Part shown: positions 52,505 through 62,069 of the stretch, piece after piece
Layout of the letters: each line of letters starts with the position of its first letter
Position numbering within the stretch: position 1 is the stretch's first letter
DNA from: Actinopolymorpha sp. NPDC004070
GTDB lineage: Bacteria > Actinomycetota > Actinomycetes > Propionibacteriales > Actinopolymorphaceae
Assembly (NCBI RefSeq): GCF_040610475.1
Contig: NZ_JBEXMJ010000007.1
Location: forward strand, 62,001-126,000
Direction: 5' to 3'
DNA: 64,000 nt
Position numbers and translations under genes: made by a program
Notes under the pieces: generated by a model
What the model was told of the DNA's origin: nothing
The model's database searches: none
The model's input: only the letters and a program-made list of their open reading frames with translations

Positions 52505-53595
52505 GCGGCACGAGGTCTGAGGGAGCGTTGCGGGTTCGCGGTGTCGTCCTGCCCGAGGGCGAGCACCGCGACCTGTACGTCGTCGGCGGCCGGATCAGCT
52601 ACACGCCGGTGCCGGACGCCGACCTCATCGGCGAGGGATACGTCGTACCCGGGCTGGTCGACGCCCACTGCCACGTCGGCCTGGACGCCGACGGTGCCGT
52701 GCCGCCCCCGGTGCAGGAACAGCAGGCGGTCGCCGACCGCGACGCCGGCACGCTGCTGATCCGGGACGCGGGCAGCGCCGCCGACACCCGCTGGATCGAC
52801 GACCGCGACGACCTGCCCCGCATCATCCGGGCCGGCCGGCACATCGCCCGCACCAAGCGCTACATCCGCAACTACGGCGCCGAGGTCGAGCCGCTCGAAC
52901 TCGTCGGCACCGTGGCCGAGCAGGCCACCCGCGGTGACGGCTGGGTCAAGCTCGTCGGCGACTGGATCGACCGGGGTGTGGGCGACCTCGCGCCCTGCTG
53001 GCCCGGCGACGCGCTGGCCGCCGGCATCGCGAAGGCCCACGAGCTCGGCGCCCGGGTGACCGCGCACGTCTTCGGCGAGGACGCGCTGCCCGACCTGCTC
53101 GCCGCCGGGATCGACTGCCTCGAACACGGCACCGGGCTGACCGAGGGTCTGATCGCAGAAATGGCCCGCCGCCAGGTGGCGCTGGTGCCGACCCGACGGC
53201 AGATCGACAACTTCCCGGAGTACGCCGCCCAGGGCGAGGCGAAGTTCCCGGCGTACGCCCGGCACATGCGCGACCTGCACGCCCGGGTCGACGACACGCT
53301 GCGAGCCGCCTACGAGGCCGGGGTGCCGATCTACGCCGGCACCGACGCGGGTGGCGTACTCCCGCACGGTCTGGTGGCGACCGAGATCCGGATGCTCGCC
53401 GAGTGCGCCGGGATGTCGCCCGCCGACGCGCTGGCGGCCGGTTCGTGGCGGGCCCGGGAGTGGCTCGGCCGGCCGGCGCGGCTGGAGGAGGGCGCACCGG
53501 CCGACTTCGTGGTGTACGCCGGCGACCCGGTGGCCGACCTCCGCACGCTGGCCGATCCCGTCCGGGTGGTGCTGCGCGGCCGGGTCGTGGCGTAG
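52501..53595 (+). CDS. Amidohydrolase-family metal-dependent hydrolase
   Basis: The 364-residue protein has GYVVPGLVDAHCHVGLD (HxH metal motif), TAHVFGEDALPDLLAAGIDCLEHG, and the late Asp motif YAGTDAGGVLPHG. These match the metal-dependent amidohydrolase superfamily, close to imidazolonepropionase-like or dipeptidase-like groups; no substrate can be assigned. It starts at GTG 52501 overlapping the ffh stop (GTGA), a coupling seen in related actinobacteria. Confidence 0.9.
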   Translation: MSGTRSEGALRVRGVVLPEGEHRDLYVVGGRISYTPVPDADLIGEGYVVPGLVDAHCHVGLDADGAVPPPVQEQQAVADRDAGTLLIRDAGSAADTRWIDDRDDLPRIIRAGRHIARTKRYIRNYGAEVEPLELVGTVAEQATRGDGWVKLVGDWIDRGVGDLAPCWPGDALAAGIAKAHELGARVTAHVFGEDALPDLLAAGIDCLEHGTGLTEGLIAEMARRQVALVPTRRQIDNFPEYAAQGEAKFPAYARHMRDLHARVDDTLRAAYEAGVPIYAGTDAGGVLPHGLVATEIRMLAECAGMSPADALAAGSWRAREWLGRPARLEEGAPADFVVYAGDPVADLRTLADPVRVVLRGRVVA

Positions 53596-53851
53596 AGCCC
53601 GAGCGCCTGCAGCCGGGGCGGGAAACGTCCGGTTCGCCCCCGTTCGCGCGTACCGTCTCGTCGTCGTTCGGCCGGCGTCCACCCGTGTGGACCACGTACT
53701 CCGCCCCGTCTGGCACAATGGTCGGCCGAGTCCGTCTGTCGCGTAGCCCTCTCACCTCCGCGGCCGGCCGGCTCCCTTCGAGAGGTCGGTTCCGCACCCC
53801 ACGCGGTGCCGCCCGCTCACCCTTTCGACCACACAGGGAGACTCCACACTC
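53596..53851. other. 256-bp gap upstream of rpsP
   Basis: No coding frame is convincing. It includes a -10-like CACAAT (53714-53719) but no clear -35, and AGGGAG before the GTG start of rpsP. It is probably the promoter and leader of the rpsP operon. Confidence 0.4.
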
Positions 53852-54328
53852 GTGGCCGTCAAGATCAGGCTGAAGCGCATGGGCAAGATCCGTGCGCCCT
53901 ACTACCGCATCGTCGTGGCCGACTCGCGCGTCAAGCGCGACGGAAAGACGATCGAGCAGATCGGCAAGTACCACCCCAAGAGCGACCCCAGCTTCATCGA
54001 GGTCGACTCCGAGCGTGCACAGCACTGGTTGTCCGTGGGGGCGCAGCCGTCCGAGCCGGTCCTCGCGATCCTGAAGCGCACCGGTGACTGGCAGAAGTTC
54101 AAGGGCGAGCCCGCCCCCGAGCCGCTGAAGACGCCGGCGCCCAAGGCCGACAAGCGCGCGCTGTTCGACGACGCGTTGCGCGACGCGCACTCCGAGCCGC
54201 AGGGCGAGGCCGTCAGCAAGAAGTCCGCGGCTCGCAAGCCCAAGGCCGAGGACAAGCCCGCCGACCAGGCCGAGACCACCGGCGAGTCCGCCGGCACCGA
54301 GGCCGCGCAGGGCGAGAGCGAGGCCTGA
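53852..54328 (+). CDS. rpsP: 30S ribosomal protein bS16
   Basis: The 158-residue protein begins [20 protein letters not shown], the S16 signature, and contains the [18 protein letters not shown] core. The C-terminal 70 residues are an acidic Ala/Lys/Glu-rich tail, commonly long in actinobacteria. S16 is needed for 30S assembly. It opens the rpsP-KH-rimM-trmD cluster; GTG 53852 follows AGGGAG. Confidence 0.96.
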   Translation: MAVKIRLKRMGKIRAPYYRIVVADSRVKRDGKTIEQIGKYHPKSDPSFIEVDSERAQHWLSVGAQPSEPVLAILKRTGDWQKFKGEPAPEPLKTPAPKADKRALFDDALRDAHSEPQGEAVSKKSAARKPKAEDKPADQAETTGESAGTEAAQGESEA

Positions 54329-54331
54329 TCC

Positions 54332-54589
54332 ATGCTGGTCGAGGCGCTGGAGCACGTCGTCCGCGGCATCGTCGCCCACCCCGATGACGTCCGGGTGAGC
54401 ACGCGGGAGCTTCGGCGCGGTCGCACGTTCGAGGTCCGCGTCCATCCGGAGGACTTCGGCCGGGTGATCGGACGTCGCGGCCGCACCGCGCAGGCCATCC
54501 GTACGGTGGTCGGCGCTCTCGACAAGGGCCGCAGCCCGCGCATCGACTTCGTAGAGGTCGGCGCCGCGCGCGGTGGCCGCGGCCGCTGA
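54332..54589 (+). CDS. khpA: KH-domain RNA-binding protein (KhpA)
   Basis: The 85-residue protein has a KH-type RNA-binding domain with the GRRG loop (VIGRRGRTAQAIRTVVGAL) following HPEDFGRVIG. KhpA-like proteins bind rRNA and small RNAs. It lies 3 bp after rpsP, the usual order. The C-terminal GAARGGRGR is basic and adds RNA affinity. Confidence 0.95.
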   Translation: MLVEALEHVVRGIVAHPDDVRVSTRELRRGRTFEVRVHPEDFGRVIGRRGRTAQAIRTVVGALDKGRSPRIDFVEVGAARGGRGR

Positions 54590-54713
54590 CCAGACAGCAG
54601 GGCCTGGGGCCGGCAGCGTCCCGTTCGGTTCGGCCGAACGCGGCGCCGCCGGCCCTTCGCACGTCCTGACTCGCTCGTTCCGACTCGTCGTCCTGTCCCC
54701 GGAGGCTGTCCTG

Positions 54714-55307
54714 ATGGAGTTGCTCGTCGGCCGGATCGGCCGTGCCCACGGGCTCCGTGGCGAGGTCGCGGTGCAGGTCCGCACCGACGCGCCCGAGGAG
54801 CGGTTCGTGCCGGGCGCGTCGTTCACCACCGACAAGGGTGAGCTGCGGATCGCCGCGGTGCGCTGGAGCAGCGGCCGGCTGCTGGTGTGCTTCGACGGCG
54901 TACGCGACCGGACCGCCGCCGAAGGGCTGCGCGGGACCGACCTGGTGGCCGTGGTCTCCGACGACGAGCGCCCTGACGACCCCGACGAGTTCTACGACCA
55001 CCAGTTGGTCGGGCTCGCCGCCCTGACCGTCGCCGGGGAGATTGTGGGGGAGGTGACCGAGGTCGTGCACCTGCCGATGCAGGACCTGCTCGCCGTCCGC
55101 ACGCCGGACGCGGGCGAGGTGCTCGTGCCGTTCGTCGCCGCGATCGTTCCGGAGGTCGACCTCGAGAACCGGCGGATACTGATCGACCCGCCGCCGGGGC
55201 TCCTCGGTGAGCTCGAGGACGACGACGTGTCCGACGACGTGTCCGGTGACGTGTCCGGTGAGGTGCCCGCCGACGGGTCCGGCCAGGGGCCGGAGGGTTC
55301 CCGGTGA
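54714..55307 (+). CDS. rimM: 16S rRNA processing protein RimM
   Basis: The 197-residue protein begins [20 protein letters not shown] (RimM N-terminal domain) and has a PRC-barrel half ([21 protein letters not shown]... [18 protein letters not shown]). It assists 30S maturation with S19. ATG 54714 is preceded by GGAGG (54701-54705). The C-terminus carries an acidic [13 protein letters not shown] run. It overlaps trmD as GTGA. Confidence 0.94.
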   Translation: MELLVGRIGRAHGLRGEVAVQVRTDAPEERFVPGASFTTDKGELRIAAVRWSSGRLLVCFDGVRDRTAAEGLRGTDLVAVVSDDERPDDPDEFYDHQLVGLAALTVAGEIVGEVTEVVHLPMQDLLAVRTPDAGEVLVPFVAAIVPEVDLENRRILIDPPPGLLGELEDDDVSDDVSGDVSGEVPADGSGQGPEGSR

Positions 55308-56128
55308 GGCTGGACGTCGTCTCGATCTTCCCCGACTACCTCGCCCCGCTCCGGCTGTCGCTGGTGGGCAAGGCGGTCGACAGCGGCATCCTCGACCTGC
55401 GCGTCCACGACCTGCGCGACTGGACCCACGACCGGCACCGCACCGTCGACGACACTCCGTACGGTGGCGGCGCCGGCATGGTGATGAGGCCCGAGCCGTG
55501 GGGCGAGGCGCTGGACGCCCTGGCGCCGCCCGACGGCGCCCAGCCGAGGTTCGTCGTACCCACGCCGTCCGGGCGGCCGTTCACCCAGGACCTCGCCGCC
55601 GAACTCGCCGCCGAGCCGTGGCTGGTGTTCGGCTGCGGACGGTACGAGGGGATCGACCAGCGGGTGGTGGAGTACGCCGGCGCCCGGATGCGCGTGGACG
55701 AGGTGTCTCTCGGCGACTACGTACTCGCGGGCGGGGAGGTGGCGGTCCTGGTGATCGTCGAGGCGGTTGCCCGGCTGCTGCCCGGCGTGCTCGGCAACCC
55801 GGAGTCCCTGACCGAGGAGTCCCACGGCACCGGGTCGATGGCGGGGCTCCTGGAGTACCCCGTCTACACCAAGCCGGCGACCTGGCGGGAGCGTGAGGTT
55901 CCGCCCGTCCTGCTGTCCGGCCATCACGGCCGGATCGCCCGCTGGCGCCGGGACGAGGCGCTGCGCCGGACGGCGAGGCGCCGGCCCGACCTGCTGCACC
56001 GGCTGCCCGCGGAGGAGCTCGACGCCCAGGACCGGAAGGTGATCGCGGAGCAGGCGCCGGCCGGCGACGAGCCGGGCGGGGAGCCGGGCGGGGAGCCGGA
56101 CCACGGGGCGGAGGGCCGATCCGGCTGA
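55304..56128 (+). CDS. trmD: tRNA (guanine(37)-N1)-methyltransferase TrmD
   Basis: The 274-residue SPOUT methyltransferase makes m1G37 in tRNA. It has [26 protein letters not shown], the SAM-knot motif [10 protein letters not shown] and [16 protein letters not shown]. The C-terminal tail has an [10 protein letters not shown] repeat and is not conserved. The start GTG 55304 overlaps the rimM stop. Confidence 0.96.
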   Translation: MRLDVVSIFPDYLAPLRLSLVGKAVDSGILDLRVHDLRDWTHDRHRTVDDTPYGGGAGMVMRPEPWGEALDALAPPDGAQPRFVVPTPSGRPFTQDLAAELAAEPWLVFGCGRYEGIDQRVVEYAGARMRVDEVSLGDYVLAGGEVAVLVIVEAVARLLPGVLGNPESLTEESHGTGSMAGLLEYPVYTKPATWREREVPPVLLSGHHGRIARWRRDEALRRTARRRPDLLHRLPAEELDAQDRKVIAEQAPAGDEPGGEPGGEPDHGAEGRSG

Positions 56129-56350
56129 ACCCGGCCGAGATCCGCTCAGGTCGGGCGAACCGGCTCCGGCTTTCCGGGTCGCTGTGGGCGTTCCCAGCTC
56201 GGTATGCCAGACTTGGCCGCTGGCTGCCCACCTGCGGGTCCAGCCGGCAAGCGTTCCTGCCTCAGGGGGAGCGCCGGGCACTGGCCCGATCGCAACACCC
56301 ACGTACCAACCATCTACCGATGGTGACCTGTGGCACCACGAGGAGAAGAC

Positions 56351-56710
56351 ATGAGTTCGCTCGATGCCGTCGACGCCGCCTCCCTGCGTTCCGACGTTCC
56401 CGCGTTCCAGGCCGGCGACACGCTGAAGGTGCACGTCAAGGTCGTCGAAGGTAACCGGACCCGGGTCCAGGTCTTCCAGGGCGTCTGCCTCAAGCGCGCC
56501 GGTGCCGGGCTGAAGGAGACCTTCACCGTCCGCAAGGTGAGCTTCGGCGTCGGGGTGGAGCGCACGTTCCCCCTGCACACCCCGATCATCGAGAAGATCG
56601 AGGTCGCCACCCGCGGCGACGTGCGCCGCGCGAAGCTCTACTACGTGCGGGGTCTGCGCGGCAAGGCCGCGAAGATCAAGGAGAAGCGCGAGTCCACCGC
56701 CGCGCACTGA
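56351..56710 (+). CDS. rplS: 50S ribosomal protein bL19
   Basis: The 119-residue protein has the L19 core [23 protein letters not shown] and [24 protein letters not shown] 56351 has AGGAGAAG immediately upstream. A 222-bp gap separates it from trmD, so it may have its own promoter; a CAGACT hexamer about 140 bp upstream is a possible -10. Confidence 0.96.
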   Translation: MSSLDAVDAASLRSDVPAFQAGDTLKVHVKVVEGNRTRVQVFQGVCLKRAGAGLKETFTVRKVSFGVGVERTFPLHTPIIEKIEVATRGDVRRAKLYYVRGLRGKAAKIKEKRESTAAH

Positions 56711-56721
56711 GCCTGTCGGAC

Positions 56722-56727
56722 TAGGCT
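56722..56727 (+). promoter_or_regulatory. -10 element of lepB (leaderless)
   Basis: TAGGCT (56722-56727) lies 6 nt before GTG 56734 and within the 23-bp rplS-lepB gap, suggesting that lepB is also transcribed from its own leaderless promoter. Confidence 0.55.
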
Positions 56728-56733
56728 CGACGG

Positions 56734-57666
56734 GTGGATGAACGGGAGATCGCTGCCGGCCGCGAGCCGGCAACCGGGAGGGCGTCGACTGTGGAGTCCA
56801 AGGAGTCGGACACGGGTGACGCCCGGCGCAACCGTGGCAAGGAGCGCTCCTTCTGGCGCGAGCTCCCCGTCCTGGTCGTCCTGGCTCTCGGTCTTGCCCT
56901 CCTGATCAAGACCTTCCTGGTCCAGGCGTTCTACATCCCGTCGGAGTCGATGGAGAACACCCTCGTCCCCGGCGACCGGGTGCTCGTCAACAAGCTGTCC
57001 TACCGCCTGGGCGAGATCCAGCGCGGCGACGTGATCGTGTTCAACGGCGCCGACTCCTGGGAGAGCGAGGTCGACCTCGCTCCGCCCAGCGGTTCGGTGC
57101 AGAAGTTGCTGCACAGGGTGGGCGAGCTGTTCGGCTTCTCCACCGTCGGCGAGAAGGACTTCATCAAGCGGGTGATCGGCCTGCCCGGTGACCACGTGGT
57201 CTGCTGTGACAAGCAGAACCGCGTGACGGTCAACGGCAAGGCGATCACCGAGGGCGGCTACCTCCACCCGGGCGACCCGCCGTCGGCGATGTCGTTCGAC
57301 ATCCGCGTGCCGGCCGACCGGCTGTGGGTGATGGGCGACCACCGCTCCGCCTCCGCCGACTCCCGTTCCCACCTGGGCGACCCCGGTGGCGGAACCATCC
57401 CGGTCGACCACGTGGTCGGCCGCGCGTTCGTGATCGTGTGGCCGCTGAACCGGGTCGACCTGCTCACCCGGCCGGGCGCCTACGGCGACGCCGGCCTGGC
57501 CGGCGGGCCAGCCGCGCCGAGGGATTCGACCGTCTCGACCGCGACCGTCGGGTCCCCGCTGACCGACGCCGTGCCCGTCCTCGCCGGGGCGGGTGTCGTG
57601 TTCCCGCTCGCCGGACTGCGGCGCGGGGTGCAGCGACGCCGCCGCCGGTCCCGGGCGGGCCGCTGA
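56734..57666 (+). CDS. lepB: Type I signal peptidase
   Basis: The 310-residue protein has a transmembrane helix (LPVLVVLALGLALLIKTFLVQAF), the Ser motif IPSESMENTLV (Ser72 as nucleophile), and the general-base lysine in KDFIKRVIGLPGD (Lys145). It cleaves signal peptides outside the membrane. The C-terminal part has an extra hydrophobic segment and an Arg-rich tail, suggesting a second membrane anchor. It lies between rplS and rnhB in the conserved cluster. Confidence 0.94.
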   Translation: MDEREIAAGREPATGRASTVESKESDTGDARRNRGKERSFWRELPVLVVLALGLALLIKTFLVQAFYIPSESMENTLVPGDRVLVNKLSYRLGEIQRGDVIVFNGADSWESEVDLAPPSGSVQKLLHRVGELFGFSTVGEKDFIKRVIGLPGDHVVCCDKQNRVTVNGKAITEGGYLHPGDPPSAMSFDIRVPADRLWVMGDHRSASADSRSHLGDPGGGTIPVDHVVGRAFVIVWPLNRVDLLTRPGAYGDAGLAGGPAAPRDSTVSTATVGSPLTDAVPVLAGAGVVFPLAGLRRGVQRRRRRSRAGR

Positions 57667-57684
57667 CCGGGAGGTCAGGCCACA

Positions 57685-58569
57685 ATGCCAGCCGTACGCC
57701 GAGTGGTGGTCCGGCGAGACTCGGGCCTCTACGCGTACGAACGCGCCCTGGTCCGCGGCGGACTCACCCCCGTGGCCGGCGTCGACGAGGCCGGGCGGGG
57801 CGCCTGTGCGGGTCCGCTGGTGTCCGCGGCGGTGATCCTGCCGGAGGGAAGTCGCGGTGAGGTACGCGGGCTCGCCGACTCCAAGCTGCTGACCGCCGCG
57901 GCCCGCGAACGCTGCTACGCCGAGATCGTCCGGCGGGCGGTCGCCTGGTCGGTCGTCGTCGTACCCCCGGCCGAGTGCGACCGGCTCGGCATGCACCGGG
58001 TCAACATCGAGGCGTTGCGCCGGGCGCTGTTCGCGCTGGACACCCGACCGGCGTACGTCCTCACCGACGGCTTCCCGGTCGACGGGCTCGGCGCCCCCGG
58101 TCTCGCGGTGTGGAAGGGCGACCGGGTCATCGCCTGCATCGCCGCCGCCTCGGTGATCGCGAAGGTCACCCGCGACCGGCTGATGTGCGAGCTGTCCGAG
58201 CGCTATCCCGCGTACGACTTCGCGACCCACAAGGGCTACTGCACCGCCGACCACCAGGCGGCCCTCGACCGGCACGGACCGTGTCCGGAGCACCGGCTGC
58301 GCTACATCAACGTCATGCGCGCCGCGGGCGTCGACCGCACCGGATCGGTTCCGGCCTCCGCGGACGAGCAGGAAGCAGGGGACGAATCGGACGGATCGGC
58401 CCCGGCCGGGTCCGTGCCGGGCAGGTCCAGCGTCATGGGCCAGAATGGTTCCGGGACGGCCTCCGTCCCGGACGGCGACCGGCAGACCGACGACCAACCG
58501 ACCGACTGCGAGGACCTGGTGAGCGTGACCACGGGGAACCGAGCTCGGGGAGGGGAGCGCGCGCGATGA
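57685..58569 (+). CDS. rnhB: Ribonuclease HII
   Basis: The 294-residue enzyme removes ribonucleotides from DNA. It has the active-site motif AGVDEAGRGACAGPLV (Asp34, Glu35), the later Asp in VLTDGFPV, and ATHKGYCTADHQAALDRHGPCPEHR. The extra C-terminal 80 residues are acidic, Ser/Gly-rich and variable. GGGAGG (57669-57674) supports ATG 57685. The stop overlaps DUF2469 as ATGA. Confidence 0.95.
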   Translation: MPAVRRVVVRRDSGLYAYERALVRGGLTPVAGVDEAGRGACAGPLVSAAVILPEGSRGEVRGLADSKLLTAAARERCYAEIVRRAVAWSVVVVPPAECDRLGMHRVNIEALRRALFALDTRPAYVLTDGFPVDGLGAPGLAVWKGDRVIACIAAASVIAKVTRDRLMCELSERYPAYDFATHKGYCTADHQAALDRHGPCPEHRLRYINVMRAAGVDRTGSVPASADEQEAGDESDGSAPAGSVPGRSSVMGQNGSGTASVPDGDRQTDDQPTDCEDLVSVTTGNRARGGERAR

Positions 58570-58904
58570 GCGCCGAAGACCTCGAGAAGTACGAAACCGA
58601 GATGGAGCTCCAGCTCTACCGCGAATACCGCGACGTCGTCGGAATCTTCAAGTACGTCGTAGAGACCGACCGCCGGTTCTACCTCGCCAACCACGTCGAC
58701 CTGAAGGTCCGCAGTGAGGGCGGGGAGACCTACTTCGAGGTCACCATGTCCGACGCCTGGGTGTGGGACATGTACCGCCCTGCCCGGTTCGTGAAGAACG
58801 TCAAGGTGGTGACGTTCAAGGACGTCAACGTCGAGGAGCTGGCCAAGAGCGACTTCGACGTGCCCAAGGACGACGGCCCCTTCGGCGGCGGCGGCAGCCG
58901 GTGA
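58566..58904 (+). CDS. DUF2469 protein
   Basis: The 112-residue protein begins MSAEDLEKYETEMELQLYREYRDVVGIFKYVVETDRRFYLAN, the conserved DUF2469 sequence found between rnhB and yraN in actinobacteria. It has no known function. It has ATGA coupling to rnhB and GTGA coupling to the next gene. The C-terminus is a Gly-rich tail. Confidence 0.92.
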   Translation: MSAEDLEKYETEMELQLYREYRDVVGIFKYVVETDRRFYLANHVDLKVRSEGGETYFEVTMSDAWVWDMYRPARFVKNVKVVTFKDVNVEELAKSDFDVPKDDGPFGGGGSR

Positions 58905-59476
58905 CCGATCCGAGCGGTTTCCAGGCCAGGTTCGGATCCAACGACCACTTCGAGGTACGCCAGCAGCTGCGGCTGACCGTCAACCGCTACGAGATCCGCA
59001 CCGGCGACGAGCTGGTCGCGGTGGCCCAGCAGAAGCGGATGGCGTTCCGGGAGCAGGTGACGCTGTACGCCGACGAGGCGATGCAGACGCCGCTGTTCGG
59101 TTTCAAGGCTCGCTCGGTCGTCGACCTCGGCGCCACCTACGACGTGACCGCCGCCGACGGCTCGGTGGTCGGGTCGTTCCGCAAGGACTTCCGCCGGTCG
59201 CTGCTGCGCTCGACGTGGCACCTGTCCCAGCCGGGCGTGGGGGAGTGTGTCGGGCGCGAACGCAGCCAGCTGATCGCCGTCCTGCGCCGGATGCAGGACA
59301 ACTTCCCGTTGCCGTACCACTTCGACTTCGCAGCCGAGGACGGCCGGCCGGTGATGTCGGTCGTACGCCGGTTCGGGTTCCGCGACCACTACGACGTGAC
59401 CGTGCGCGACCCCGCCCTCGACCGGCGGCTGGCGTGCGCGATGGCGGTCGCCCTGGACGCGCTGCAGGACCGCTGA
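58901..59476 (+). CDS. LURP-one-related / Tubby-like family protein
   Basis: The 191-residue protein has a beta-barrel pattern with alternating YEIRTGDELVAVAQQKRMAFREQVTLYADE and PLFGFKARSVVDLGATYDVTAADGSVVGSFRKDF, which resembles LURP-one-related/scramblase-like folds. The function is unknown in bacteria; a lipid-binding role is conceivable. GTG 58901 overlaps DUF2469 by GTGA, and it may be co-expressed with rnhB. Confidence 0.7.
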   Translation: MTDPSGFQARFGSNDHFEVRQQLRLTVNRYEIRTGDELVAVAQQKRMAFREQVTLYADEAMQTPLFGFKARSVVDLGATYDVTAADGSVVGSFRKDFRRSLLRSTWHLSQPGVGECVGRERSQLIAVLRRMQDNFPLPYHFDFAAEDGRPVMSVVRRFGFRDHYDVTVRDPALDRRLACAMAVALDALQDR

Positions 59477-59521
59477 GCGAGCGAGGGATCCATCCGCCCG
59501 GCCGAGAGGGGACCGCTGGAG

Positions 59522-60271
59522 ATGACCGACGTTCGTGAGTCCGCTTCCGACCCGCTGGCACCGGACACGATCGCCGCGCTGCGGCAGGTGTCGACCGCGA
59601 CGCTGACCACCCAACTGATGTCGCGTGGGCTGCGCAACACGTTCCTCTTCGGCCTGCGGCCGCTGAACCCCGGCGCGGCGCGGATGGTCGGCACGGCGTT
59701 CACCCTGCGCTACATCCCGGCGCGGGAGGATCTCGACGTACTCACCGTTTTCAAGGACCCCGAGCACCCGCAGCGCAAGGCGGTGGAGTCGGTCGGGCCC
59801 GGTCAGGTGCTGGTGATGGACTGCCGGGGCCAGGGCCGGGCGGCCTCGCTGGGCGGCATTCTCGGCACCCGGCTGCTGCGCCGCGGCGCGGCCGGCGTGG
59901 TGACCGACGGCTCGGTCCGCGACTCGCCGACGTTCGCCACGCTGGGGCTGCCGGCGTACGCCGCGGGAGTCTCGGCCACCACCAACCTCGTCCAGCACCA
60001 CGCCGTCGACCTGCAGGTCCCCATCGGCTGCGCGGAGGTTCCGGTGTATCCGGGCGACGTGCTGGTCGGTGACGGCGAGGGCGTGGTGTGCGTCCCGCGC
60101 GAGCTGGCCGCCGAGGTGGCCCGGGACGCGGTCGCGCAGGAGCACCTGGAGGAGTTCGTTCAGGCCGAGATCGAGGCGGGCGCGGCGCTGCCCGGGATCT
60201 ACCCGCCGAACGAGCAGACCAGGGAGCGTTACCGCGCCTGGGCGAAGGGCAACCCGCCCCGGCCTGAGTGA
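59522..60271 (+). CDS. RraA-like / HMG-aldolase-type protein
   Basis: The 249-residue protein has the RraA fold motifs GVVTDGSVRDSPTFATLGLPAYAAG and GPGQVLVMDCRGQGRAASLGGILGTRLLRRG. This family includes regulators of ribonuclease E and class II aldolases (4-hydroxy-4-methyl-2-oxoglutarate). The neighbouring dehydratase and TPP enzyme favour a keto-acid lyase, but that is inference. GAGGGG (59508-59513) precedes ATG 59522. Confidence 0.85.
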   Translation: MTDVRESASDPLAPDTIAALRQVSTATLTTQLMSRGLRNTFLFGLRPLNPGAARMVGTAFTLRYIPAREDLDVLTVFKDPEHPQRKAVESVGPGQVLVMDCRGQGRAASLGGILGTRLLRRGAAGVVTDGSVRDSPTFATLGLPAYAAGVSATTNLVQHHAVDLQVPIGCAEVPVYPGDVLVGDGEGVVCVPRELAAEVARDAVAQEHLEEFVQAEIEAGAALPGIYPPNEQTRERYRAWAKGNPPRPE

Positions 60272-60299
60272 GGTCCTGTGCCCTGAGGTCCTACGCCAC

Positions 60300-62024
60300 T
60301 CAGTGGGCCTCGGGCGCGGCGACCTCGCCCTCGCGGGCGAGGAAGTCGAAGTCGCACCCCTCCTCGGCCTGGGTGATGTGGGAGAGGTACAACGCGCCGT
60401 AGCCTCGCCCGTACGCCGGGGTCGGCGGCGTCCACGCGGCTCGGCGTTCGGCCAGCTCGGTGTCGGACACCTCCAGGCTCAGCCGGCGTTCGGCGACGTC
60501 GAGGGTCACCAGGTCACCGTCGCGGACCAGGGCGAGCGGCCCGCCGACGTGCGACTCCGGCGAGACGTGCAGAACGCAGGCGCCGTAGCTCGTGCCGCTC
60601 ATCCTTGCGTCGGAGATCCGCAGCATGTCCCGCACGCCCTGCTTGAGCAGCCGGTCGGGGATCGGCAGCATGCCGTACTCCGGCATTCCCGGACCGCCGT
60701 GCGGTCCCGCGCCACGGAGCACCAGCACCGTGTCCGGGGTGATCGGCAGCGACTCGTCGTTGATCCGGCGCTGCAGGTCCTGGTAGCCGTCGAAGACCAC
60801 CGCCGGCCCGGTGTGCCGGTGGAAGCGCGGGTCGGCCGCCGCGTGCTTGACCACCGCGCCGGCCGGGGCGAGGTTGCCGCGGAGCACGGCCAGGCCGCCC
60901 TCGGGCCACACCGGCTTGTCCAACGGGCGGATCACGTCCGCGTCGTACACCTCGGCGCCCTCCAGCACCTCGGCCTGCGTCCGGCCGGTCACGTTGATCC
61001 GGTCCAGGTGCAGCAGGTCGCGAAGCTGGGCGAGCAGCGCGCGCAGCCCACCGGCGTAGAAGAAGTCCTCCATGAGGTAGGCGCCGGTGGGGCGGATGTT
61101 GGCCAGCACGGGCACCCGCCGGGAGAGCTCGTCGAAGTCGTCCAGCGTCAACTCCACCCTGCTCCGGCCCGCCATCGCGATCAGGTGGATGACGGCGTTG
61201 GTGGAGCCGCCGAGTGCGAGCACCGTGGTCACCGCGTCGAGGTAGGCGCGCCGATCGAGGATCGTGGACGGCTTGCGGTCGTTCCACACCATCTCCACCG
61301 CGAGCCGGCCACTGGCCGCGGCCATCCGGGCGTGCGCGGAGTCCGCCGCCGGGATCGAGGCCGCGCCCGGCAGCGTCATGCCGAGCGCCTCCGCAGCGGA
61401 GGTCATCGTGGACGCCGTACCCATCGTCATGCAGTGCCCGGGGGAGCGCGCGATGCCGTCCTCGAGCTCGCTCCACTCCTGGTCGCCGATCACCCCCGCC
61501 CGCTTGTCCGCCCAGTACTTCCACACGTCGCTGCCGCTGCCCAGGACGGTGCCGCGCCAGTTGCCGCGCAGCATCGGCCCGGCCGGGACGAACACCGACG
61601 GCACGTCCATGCTCACCGCGCCCATCAGCAGCGCCGGGGTGGTCTTGTCGCAGCCGCCGAGCAGGACCGCGCCGTCGATGGGGTACGACCGCAGCAGTTC
61701 CTCGGTCTCCATGGCGAGCAGGTTGCGGTAGAGCATCGTGCTCGGCTTCTGGAACGGCTCCGACAACGAGATCGCGGGCATCTCGACCGGATAGCCGCCC
61801 GCCTGCCACACACCGCGTTTGACCTCCTCGGCCCGCTGGCGCAGGTGGGTGTGGCAGGGGTTGATCTCACTCCAGGTGTTGATCACCCCGATCACCGGCT
61901 TGCCCAGGTGCTCCTCGGCGCTGATGCCCATCTGGCGGGTGCGGGAACGGTGGCCGAAGGCGCGCAGGCCGGGGTCGCCGTACCACGCGTGGCTGCGCAG
62001 GTCCTCGGGGCGAAGGCGGGTCAC
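60300..62024 (-). CDS. IlvD/Edd-family dehydratase (sugar-acid or dihydroxy-acid)
   Basis: The 574-residue enzyme has the Fe-S cluster Cys motifs PCHTHLRQRA, GGCDKTTPALLMG and GHCMTMGTASTMT. The layout resembles L-arabonate/D-xylonate or dihydroxy-acid dehydratases more than the housekeeping IlvD, since there is no isoleucine-valine gene nearby. ATG at 62024 is preceded by a purine-rich GGGAGA. It is downstream of and co-directional with the TPP enzyme gene (45-bp gap), and may form a sugar-acid degradation operon. Confidence 0.82.
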   Translation of the reverse strand: MTRLRPEDLRSHAWYGDPGLRAFGHRSRTRQMGISAEEHLGKPVIGVINTWSEINPCHTHLRQRAEEVKRGVWQAGGYPVEMPAISLSEPFQKPSTMLYRNLLAMETEELLRSYPIDGAVLLGGCDKTTPALLMGAVSMDVPSVFVPAGPMLRGNWRGTVLGSGSDVWKYWADKRAGVIGDQEWSELEDGIARSPGHCMTMGTASTMTSAAEALGMTLPGAASIPAADSAHARMAAASGRLAVEMVWNDRKPSTILDRRAYLDAVTTVLALGGSTNAVIHLIAMAGRSRVELTLDDFDELSRRVPVLANIRPTGAYLMEDFFYAGGLRALLAQLRDLLHLDRINVTGRTQAEVLEGAEVYDADVIRPLDKPVWPEGGLAVLRGNLAPAGAVVKHAAADPRFHRHTGPAVVFDGYQDLQRRINDESLPITPDTVLVLRGAGPHGGPGMPEYGMLPIPDRLLKQGVRDMLRISDARMSGTSYGACVLHVSPESHVGGPLALVRDGDLVTLDVAERRLSLEVSDTELAERRAAWTPPTPAYGRGYGALYLSHITQAEEGCDFDFLAREGEVAAPEAH

Positions 62025-62069
62025 GGTGTCTCCCTTTCTGCAGGCTTGCTGAGGGGTTGTCGCTGGGGA